Assembly: GCA_002989075.1 (NCBI GenBank)
Contig: PSQN01000006.1
Location: 1,364,001-1,428,000 of the forward strand
Reading direction: 5' to 3'
Source: Arthonia radiata
Lineage: Eukaryota; Ascomycota; Arthoniomycetes; Arthoniales; Arthoniaceae
Length of the DNA: 64,000 nt
This document shows positions 56,141 through 64,000 of the stretch, piece by piece; position 1 is the stretch's first letter, and the number at the start of each line of letters is the position of its first letter. Below the pieces are notes generated by a model that had not been told where the DNA came from, searched no databases, and saw nothing but the letters and a program-made list of their open reading frames with translations. The position numbers and the translations under genes were made by a program.

Positions 56141-59112
56141 ATGGTCAAGACCTATCTGTATGTATTTGAGATACTCGGGTATGTTTCGGAAATGCTGACA
56201 GAATCCTCAGCAAATACGAGCATGCTCAATCGTTTGGCGTTGTAGCCTCGTCGACCGCCAACGCCGTATGGACGCCATCACCAAGCGCCAATGGCGCATT
56301 GCGCGATACCAGCGCCGGGATCGCATACGTATCCGCAAATGAGGATGTACTTGGATGGGATATCAAGAAGGGTGAGCTGTTGAGTCGATGGAGTGACAAA
56401 GACAACAGAGCCACCGTAACGTGCATTGCGCGCAGCAAGACTGATCCGGACGTCTTTGCTGTGGGGTACTTGGATGGCAGTGTGAGGCTGTGGGACGCAC
56501 AGACGAGCAACCTTGTCGTCAAATTTGATGGGCACAGGAGCGCCGTGACATGTCTGGCATTCGATAGAAGCGGTATCAGGCTTGCGAGCGGAAGTCGAGA
56601 CACGGATGTCATCGTTTGGGACTTGGTGAAGGAGCAAGGCGTGGTGAGGTTGCGAGGGCACAAGGAGCAAATCACTGGTCTTGAGTTTGTGCAACCAAGC
56701 GGCCAGCCAAATTTGGACGGCAATGGCGCGGATGAAGCCATGACGGACGGCGATGTGCCAGATGGCTTCATCATATCGACAAGCAAGGACGCGCTGATCA
56801 AGCTATGGGACGTTGCATCTCAATACTGCATCGAGACGCACGTTACGCAAGCAAATGGAGAATGTTGGGCTTTAGGTCTGGACTCAAGCCAGACGGGCTG
56901 TATGACAGCGGGCAACGAGGGCGAGCTACGCATATGGACGCTGGACGTGGAGGGTCTGAGTACGAAAGCTGCCCAACTAGAGTCGACTGCCGATACGAAG
57001 TATCTTGTTGACAGGGGTACATTGCATCGACAAGGTAAAGACCGTACAACTGCCATCCACTATCATCCTAGGTCCCATCATATTGCGGTGCATGGCTCAG
57101 AAAAAGCCGTCGAGCTGTGGCGGATGCGGTCAGAAGCTGAGGTGAAGCGCAGTCTAGCACGAAAGCGCAAACGAGCGCGCGAGCGAGCTGCAGCTGCAGG
57201 TGAGAAGGATGTCGAGATGGCAGATAGCGCAGATGACGACCTCAGCAAAGCAGCTGTTTCTGATATCTTCATTCAGTACGTTACTGTTCGAACAGGAGGC
57301 AAGGTTTCCTCTGTCTCCTGGGCCTCGAAGTCCAGCAAAGCCATACAGCTGTTGGCTGCAACCACCAATAACGCCCTCGAGATCTATAACGTTCCCATCC
57401 AGCCGTCTACATCCAAATCGAAGCCCGCCTCTGATGACCCAGACTACGCACGTACGCTCTCTGTCGACCTGCCTGGTCATCGTACTGACATTCGATCATT
57501 GTCTCTGTCCTCCGACGACCGTATGCTAGCCTCTGCTTCTAATGGTTCCCTCAAGATCTGGAATCTCGCTACTCAGTCTTGCATCCGCACTCTCGACTGC
57601 GGCTACGCACTCTGCTGCTCTTTTCTGCCTGGTGACCGGATGGTCCTTGTCGGCACCAAGTCAGGCGCCCTTGAGCTTTTCGATATCACCACCTCTACCC
57701 TCATTTCAACAGTTGAGGACGCCCACAAAGGTTCCATCTGGTCACTTCGCGTCCATCCAGACGGAAAGTCCGTTGCTACAGGTGGTGCTGATAAAGCTGT
57801 CAAGTTTTGGCGCTTCGATATCGTGCGTGACGAGATAGCTGGGACAAAGCGCACCACATCTCGCTTGAAGCTAACGCATACACGCACTATGCTACTCTCA
57901 GACGACGTTTTGTCCCTCTGCTTCACCCCCGATGCAAAGCACCTCGCCGTTAGCACGCTCGACAACACTGTCAAGGTCTTCTTCGTGGACACACTCAAGC
58001 TATATCTTAACCTGTACGGCCATAAGTTGCCAGTCTTGCATATCGCCATCGCTTCCGACTCAAAGCTGCTCGCAACTTGCAGTGCCGACAAGAACATTCG
58101 CCTCTGGGGGCTGGACTTCGGCGACTGCCACCGCGCTTTGTTCGCTCACGACGACTCGATCATGGCTCTTTCCTTCATCTCTAATCCACCCAACGCTGCT
58201 GACGCACACATACTCTTCTCCGTCGCGAAAGACGGCACACTCAAGAGCTGGGATGCGGACAAATTTCAGCAGCTGCAAAAGCTCTCAGGCCACCATGGTG
58301 AGATCTGGGCATTAGCTGTAAGTCGGACCGGGGAGACAGTCGTCACAGCCTCTCACGACAAGTCGATCCGCGTATGGCAACAGTCAGATGAGCCTCTATT
58401 TCTTGAAGAAGAGCGAGAGAAGGAGCTTGAGGACCTCCACGACGCACACTTGGCCTCACGCCTCGACCGTGACGCTCAGGATGCTGATATGGCAGCTGAC
58501 GAAGCTGCTGGCGAAGAAGGTCAAGATGTTGCTGTACCTACGAAACAAACGTCCGCCACTTTGACGGCTGGCGAGAAGATTACACAGGCGCTTGAGATAT
58601 CATATACGGATCTACAAGCAACGCAGGAGTATGAGCGCGATAAAGCTGAAGGAAAGCCCGCCATGCCGCCGCAACGTCATCCACTCCTCTCGCTTGCGAA
58701 CATGTCGCCTGAAGTGCATCTTCTAAAGACGCTAGAAAGTATACCTTCGCCTCAACTTACCGACGCCCTTCTCCTCCTATCCTTCTCCATCCTCCCATCT
58801 TTGTTCGCCTTCCTCAGCATATTTCTCGAAAAGCAGATGAACGTCCCGCTGACATGTCGAGTCCTCTTCTTTCTGCTTCGGACGCATCACAAGCAGGTTG
58901 TAGCAAGCCGAGAGCTGCGGCCGTTGTTATTGGAGATGAGAGGCAGGTTGCGGAGTTGTCTTGGCGAGTGGAAGGAGATGCTTGGATGGAACCTAGCCGG
59001 CTGTAAGATCTTGGGGCGAAGAGCGGCGGAGGGGAACGTGAAGCGGTTGGAAGACGTAGAGGTGGAGCGGAAGGGGGAGGCCAGGAAGAGGGGGTTTGTT
59101 AGTTTTGCGTAA
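56141..59112 (+). CDS. UTP12: U3 snoRNP WD-repeat protein Utp12 (Dip2/WDR3)
   Basis: Exons 56141-56157 (17 bp) and 56211-59112 give 972 residues. The start MVKTYLKYEHAQSFGVVAS matches the family; an unspliced model would begin at a non-consensus codon and lose the first blade. About 13 WD40 repeats form two propellers, for example LASGSRDTDVIVWDLV, IISTSKDALIKLWDVA, LASASNGSLKIWNLA and VVTASHDKSIRVWQQ. An Utp12 C-terminal helical domain follows (~800-950, SPQLTDALLLLSFSIL to LRSCLGEWKEMLGWNL). Dip2/Utp12 belongs to the UTP-B subcomplex of the small-subunit processome and is needed for 18S rRNA maturation in the nucleolus. A basic KRKRARERAAAAGE patch near 285 is a likely nuclear signal. Confidence 0.96.
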
Positions 59113-60040
59113 GAAGGGTAATCTGGACGAACATCTCGCGCGCGGATCGCAAATATTCCTTGAACGCCTTGCGCACGTTGTATTGAGCAATCCATGTAAG
59201 AGGGTTCCCATATTGTCCATACCCTCATACCTTCGCCCGCTTTCGAATGTCATAAGAGGCCAACAGGTATAGTGCGTTAGCCTATATGCAGGGGCACCTG
59301 CCAGCTCTTGGAGCGCGAACGCGGGGAGAAAGCACATGTCTCCACCTTCAGCAGCATTCAAGCCTCCTACACACCTCACCTATAATGAGTATCGGCATAT
59401 TCCTCAGGCAACATAGACCTGTCGTAACTTTTCTATTTACCACGGAAATGTCATTAGTACTCCACCTATCTAGTAACAAGCACCCGGAAAAGGTTACTGG
59501 TATGTATTGCCTGCCACGTGCCGCTCCCAAGGATTTGGTTTGTACCCTTGTCCGCATGGCCAAGATCGTTAGCCTGTGAGCATTAGATCGCGCCTTACGC
59601 TTTCAGAACACATCAATACAGGTTTGCGGGAGCCATCAAGGATTTTGCCACAATCCTTCCACAATTATCTTGACCGCATTCCGCAACTCTCTTCTTCCCA
59701 TTCGCTGGTCTCCTTCACGGACTCCCATTAGCAGACGCTGAACTGCTGCTCCTTTGCTCGACCGCGAATCCAAACCCTGGTCTATATGTCAACATGTCTG
59801 GGCACTGCAAGCGTTCGCCAATGCGTACTGAAACCCCACAAAATGCTCTTTCCAGCCATCGCCGGCCACAGCAAGTATGCCTTGTGCATGTTGCACAATC
59901 GGCCTAGATCTATGGGTCCTGTCAAAAGCTTACCTCGGCTGCAGTCAGTTGGGACAATATAAGTATGCATGATTGAGAAGCAGCTCAGAAAGTCTGCACA
60001 GTTTACTTCGCACTCACCATCCACTCACCATTCGCCCACC
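59113..60040. other. Intergenic, no gene seen
   Basis: About 930 bp. Short open frames only. The final part, with 'tataagta' near 59957, is the likely promoter of the small secreted protein. Confidence 0.4.
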
Positions 60041-60561
60041 ATGGTCCAGTTCGTTACCCTTCTCTCTGCTTTCTCCGGCCTCGCGACCTTAGTAGCTGGC
60101 CAAGGCTTCCAACCCGGCGCCCCCTGCCATGTCGCATCAACACGCCTCCACATCGACGCCCTATACGCCAAGACACCCGCAGCAGCCGCAAGAATCCCCT
60201 TGACCTCGAACGTAGTCCGCAGCGAGTAAGTGCCCCTTCATCCACCCCTTTGCTCCTCCAGCTAACCCGGAGTTCCTGAAGAGGCCGCGCAGGACAATCA
60301 GTCGTGACCGCGCGCAACGCCGCCGAGCTGCGCCGCTCGATCTACTCGCCCGTTGCGCCCTTCTTCCTTCTAGGCAAGGGCCCCGACGGTCTTGACATCG
60401 GCCCCATTGTGTCGACTGTGGTTGTCGCGGCGTGGAATGGTACGCTACGAGGGTCGCCGGAGGGGGTGAACGGAACGCGGGTCATTCAGTACACTACTTT
60501 CCTGACGGACACGAGCTGCGAGATTTCGCAGATCGATACTGTGTATGAGACGAACGAGTGA
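60041..60561 (+). CDS. Small secreted protein of unknown function
   Basis: Exons 60041-60225 and 60282-60561 (56-bp intron, gtaagt...gctaac...aag) give 154 residues. A clear signal peptide (MVQFVTLLSAFSGLATLVAG) is followed by QGFQPGAPCHVASTRLHIDA, and later by SVVTARNAAELRRSIYSPVA and LTDTSCEISQIDTVYETNE. There are two cysteines in the mature chain, which could pair, and potential N-glycosylation sites (WNGTL, VNGTR). I do not recognise a family. It is a secreted or wall-associated candidate on signal and size only. Confidence 0.75.
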
Positions 60562-61580
60562 GTGGTGGCTGGTGCTGGTCTTGTGGCAGCGTGTTCGAGC
60601 ATGTGTGAAGTGCACGGACGAGAGCCTCATCCACGCCAGGAAAGAGAATCCGTTTCAGCTTAGTACAAAGGGTATTCGTAGTCTGAGGAAAGCTGTACTC
60701 AATGTTTCTGAAATCTGATTGTACCTGGTCAAAGCTTTTGAAAATGCCAAGACATTGCGGAGATGACTCCGTCACGTGCCATGTGTTCCCTTCCATCTCA
60801 ATTCATCGTGCCCAGTCTCGTCAGTCACTTGCTGCCATACTTTGGACTTGACAATCTCACCTGCACCGCCCTTGAAGCCAAAAGGCAATCAGTACAGCGT
60901 TGACGTCTGCCAAGGAGGAGCATAGGATATGTCCTTCATCACCTACCCAGCCCATTCTCACCCGTCCCCTCGCAAGTTGGAAAGTTTAGCTCAATCAAGA
61001 CCACATTCTGGCTTTACTTGAACCATTTCATATGTCCATATTGATTGGATGTACTCTGATTCGGTGGGTGTCGCGAAGCGCCGAATTACTCGCGTGCAGA
61101 GAATCCAAGACAGCCAATCCTCAGATGGAGCAGTCTTTGCTTTCAAATCTGAGAATGAAGCTGAGGTAAGTAAACATCTGCGAGTTTGTGCTGGCCAGCC
61201 TCGCGCACTTTGCATTGGCTCAGGATGGTCCGCACGCGGCTCTTGCCTTCCCCGGCTTACCGAACAGCGTAAAGCTTGCCTTCTCTGGCTCGATGCTTCA
61301 GCCTATGATCGGGACGCTTTGGGTCGAAATGAATTCTGTCCCTCGAAGGATCAGGCGAAGTGCCAACTATCCTCACAGTCTGTTCACAAAACAGAAGCTA
61401 TCTTGAAATCGCCGCGAGGAAAGAATATTCCTTTTTCGTCAAATTTCCGTTGCACCACTTCGTCTCATCTTATCTGTTCACTTGTCTTAGTCCATCATAA
61501 AATCTCAATGTCATGATGATCTAAAATATGCGTACACATCCAAGATTTGGTCTTGCTTACCAGAACATCGGGTATTCACA
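60562..61580. other. Intergenic, no gene seen
   Basis: About 1 kb. A 155-codon plus-strand frame (61049-61516) overlaps another short frame and shows no domain or splice logic. I do not call a gene. Confidence 0.4.
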
Positions 61581-62544
61581 ATGCACCCTCACGAACACGG
61601 CAATGAAACGGGAAAGGAGCAAGGATGGTCAATGTGCAACATTAGTCACCATCTCGAACACCTATTGATTAACGATGAACTCCACAAGCGTCTGAAGCGT
61701 CACACCATGGACTCCCTAGACTGTGCACATTGGCACTACCCCCTCCACGACATCGACGTCGGCGCGCCTGAGAACGCCGGATCGGAGTCCTTCCATCTTT
61801 ACGGCTGCACAAACGTATTGCAGGAGGCACTTCGTCGAGCAAAGGTCAGCGAACACAACCAGAAGAGCGTGGTGCAGGCGCTCGAGGCGGAGGAAGAAAA
61901 CCTGAAGAAGTTGTCAGAGAAGCCGGAAGACATCAAGAGTCGGTTTGCTGTCCCGCAGCACTACTGGCATGAAGGTGTCTTCAAAGATCGGGCGTTAAGG
62001 GCGAGATTATGCATCGGGCATGTGCGGCGCGAGGTCCTCGCGACTGCGGGCGGTGCGCAGACTTCTGAGGCCGGATCGAATCGTTGTGCGTCCCGAGACG
62101 GAATTTACCTACATTCAAGTCATTCAATTGCAAGTGCTTGTACGGGTCACGCGACAGAGTTTGGAAGTAAGCGCGCAAATGTCCGCAGGACTTGCCTCGT
62201 TGCAGATCACGAGCAACATCACTTTCACATGCGTCACTGGAAACAAAGATGCACTTAGTGCGCAAGCTTTAGAGCATCCACACATTCTGTTTTATCACCT
62301 CAAAGCCAGTGCCGGGCAGCTAGCGCACTGGTGCTATCTCAAAAGACTGCGTTTGAGACCGTTATACACCTCGGAGAGGGCTGTGCTGACGTCTGGTTTC
62401 CGGGTAAGTTCACAGCGTCTACGCTCTAGCTTCTGTGGTATTTTGAGACCTAGTCAAGAGCTCATTCACCGGCTATTGCGGAAAGGAATGCATCAAGCGC
62501 GTAGGGTACCCCGTGACAGTCCTCTTCAGAGCGCCACGTGCTAA
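61581..62544 (+). pseudogene. Hypothetical protein gene with an apparent frame change
   Basis: From ATG 61581 the frame reads as a hydrophilic, helix-rich protein (HHLEHLLINDELHKRLKRHT, then VQALEAEEENLKKLSEKPED and RARLCIGHVRREVLATAGG). After about 62060 this frame loses protein character and ends at 62258. From the same place the +1 frame becomes protein-like: RIVVRPETEFTYIQVIQLQV, then RQSLEVSAQMSAGLASLQIT. The two parts look like one gene, and the only GT..AG pair near the join would be about 39 bp, below the usual intron size here. The +1 reading runs on to about 62544, with a possible gtaagt donor at 62403. A frameshift-damaged gene is the simplest reading. Family unknown. Confidence 0.4.
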
Positions 62545-63317
62545 CACTTGAATCTCAAGATTTGCTTGCTGCCTTAGTCGATTGCGCTCAGAATGTTGGG
62601 GACCTTTCGTTTCAGAACACACTCCCAGTATCAACATCGCACGCAATAGATTAATTTTGATCAAACAAAAACCCCTTCCAAAGAACACCTTGGCCCCTAG
62701 CTATTGGTACTATGTTGCAACTAAGTCACCGAGTGATATAACGCTGCCACGCGCTAATTCTCTCTATGTTGAAGAACACGTTTCCTGATCATCTTATTCT
62801 TCTCTATTGTTGAAAAGAAATGTGTAATCATCACGCTGTTGAGCCAATCATATGCATCGAAGCACGCCTCTTTGCAAGAGCAACGATGAAGACCACTGTT
62901 CAACAGAAAGCTATGCCGTCCACTTTGTCGATTGGGCAATCTTACTGAATAGTGAAAATCAAACCGGACGTGTAATGCTTTTGGGTCACTCACAAGATTG
63001 ACGAGCAGTGTTTGCATCGTGATGCAATGGTCAATACATCTAAATAAACATCATAATCAATCAGAATTTCTTCGCGGGACGCGATCTCGAGGCGGAGTGA
63101 CACCGACCGTGTAACAGTCATATTTTGTGATTGTACACGTCGCATCCAGGAGATATCATCCAGCGCCATCACACTCGCGCTATTAAAACACTCTGAGCTC
63201 CGCATACGCTCTCGCAGAAGTATCAACTCTCTGTATTCGTTTTCTAAAGCCGTCGACAGGACGTCGAAGTTCGAAGCATTTCTAAATAGTTACACAAGGA
63301 CACTGCCTCGCCGCACC
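62545..63317. other. Intergenic, A/T-richer than average
   Basis: 773 bp with no supported gene. It is visibly more A/T-rich than the surrounding genes from about 62640 to 63100. Confidence 0.4.
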
Positions 63318-63875
63318 ATGATTAGCGCTGTGTACCTTTACCTGCACAACGCTCACAAATTCCCTTGCTCCATCACAGTCAACGGCAACCCTTATCAGAT
63401 CACGGTTTTTGTGTCGATCTGGCGTAAGCGCAAAGCCAAGTCCTCGGGTGACCCAAAGGCGTGGGCCAAAGACATGTTTGAAGCATGCGCAAACGAGAAC
63501 GTCGAGGAGTTCGAGAAGAGATTTCAGGACAAGCGGGATCAGCCTGGCGCGCAGAAGCTCCACGGGTGTGTATTGTGAGTACTAGCTAAACTCTTATTAC
63601 ATGTCTGCAAACGAATATGGCAACGGCATGGCATGCTAAAGAGCGCTGACTGCGTCGCCAGTCACAAACACCACTATCACGATCGGGCAAAAGCAGGAAA
63701 GAACTTTATGGCGATTGGGATCAAAGATATCAAGCAAGAAGATACCAAGGGAGCGGACGAGACGGATGCACTGATGATGTGCGAGGTTGAAGTGGACGCT
63801 CGGGGAATGCGCCGCGTAGCGCGGAGCACGTTGTTGACTGAAAGCCAATACGAGTTGGCGTTTAGGTCACGATGA
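63318..63875 (+). CDS. Small hypothetical protein
   Basis: Exons 63318-63574 and 63662-63875 (87-bp intron, gtgagt...gctgac...cag, Phe codon split) give 156 residues. The first exon encodes MISAVYLYLHNAHKFPCSIT and VNGNPYQITVFVSIWRKRKA, then a charged helix (EACANENVEEFEKRFQDKRD). The second has HKHHYHDRAKAGKNFMAIGI and a closing EVDARGMRRVARSTLLTESQ. Phase and splice signals fit well, which supports a real gene. No signal peptide, membrane span or known domain. It could be a lineage-specific protein. Confidence 0.65.
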
Positions 63876-64000
63876 GCGCTTTGCCAGTCACTCGTATGTC
63901 ATATCACCTAGGTAACAGCGCAAGTGGCCTCCGTGCATGTATGACTCTCCACGTCGCACATGTAGTAGGCTTGCGAAACGAGCGCCGCTCGAAACCTGCC

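Noticed and set aside
1-64000. Transposons, virus-derived elements, tRNA/rRNA genes or CRISPR arrays
   Set aside because: By eye I saw no reverse-transcriptase, transposase or integrase motifs, terminal repeats, cloverleaf-like sequences or spaced repeats. A tRNAscan and repeat search would be needed to exclude small or old copies.

Overview
This window looks like a gene-dense chromosome segment of a filamentous ascomycete (Pezizomycotina). A Dothideomycete is my best guess, from protein style only. Introns are short (mostly 46-60 bp) with a GTRNGY donor, a CTAAC/CTGAC branch box and a YAG acceptor. Genes lie on both strands about every 2 kb, with no operons, no ribosome-binding sites and no recognisable transposon, rRNA, tRNA or CRISPR array. 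I rebuilt the multi-exon genes by hand from splice signals, phase and protein sense; every spliced model given here closes to a whole number of codons.

Layout. 0.3-4.6 kb: a seven-exon NLR-type receptor (nucleoside-phosphorylase-like domain, NACHT, ankyrin repeats). 5.0-6.4 kb: a mitochondrial PDK/BCKDK-family kinase. 6.9-7.8 kb: a decayed gene. 8.3-10.1 kb: an MFS transporter. 10.9-17 kb, all minus strand: a penta-EF-hand protein, an RlmA/Rlm1-like MADS factor and a cyclophilin H. 17.2-21.1 kb, plus strand: a LURP-one-like protein, a membrane RING-H2 protein and a small secreted protein. 21.6-27.7 kb: the U2 snRNP scaffold SF3B1/Hsh155 and an aldehyde dehydrogenase. 28.1-33.2 kb, minus: a GH76 Dfg5/Dcw1 wall enzyme, an unknown 450-residue protein and a zinc-ribbon gene split by one stop. 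34.4-41.2 kb: an AGC kinase, Got1 (minus) and a DUF3433 membrane protein. 41.6-47 kb: an oxidoreductase-like mitochondrial protein, a two-span membrane protein, DPM3 and a coiled-coil protein. 47.4-53.3 kb: an LRR protein, a tiny eL13-tail gene and an ABC1/ADCK kinase. 54-64 kb: an interrupted secreted-protein gene, ARPC2 and UTP12 on a 188-bp divergent promoter, a small secreted protein, a frame-broken hypothetical gene and a small hypothetical gene.

Most genes are unlinked housekeeping functions: splicing (SF3B1, CypH), ribosome biogenesis (UTP12), secretory pathway and wall (GOT1, DPM3, GH76, RlmA, S6K-like kinase) and actin (ARPC2). No biosynthetic cluster is apparent. The accessory flavour comes from the NLR, the small secreted proteins and four damaged or interrupted genes. 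The most unusual objects are a two-exon gene encoding only the C-terminal tail of ribosomal protein eL13, the single-stop-interrupted genes, introns of length 3n that keep the frame open (one in the splicing factor SF3B1), a probable GC-AG intron in cyclophilin H, and very small exons in GOT1 and across the NLR P-loop.
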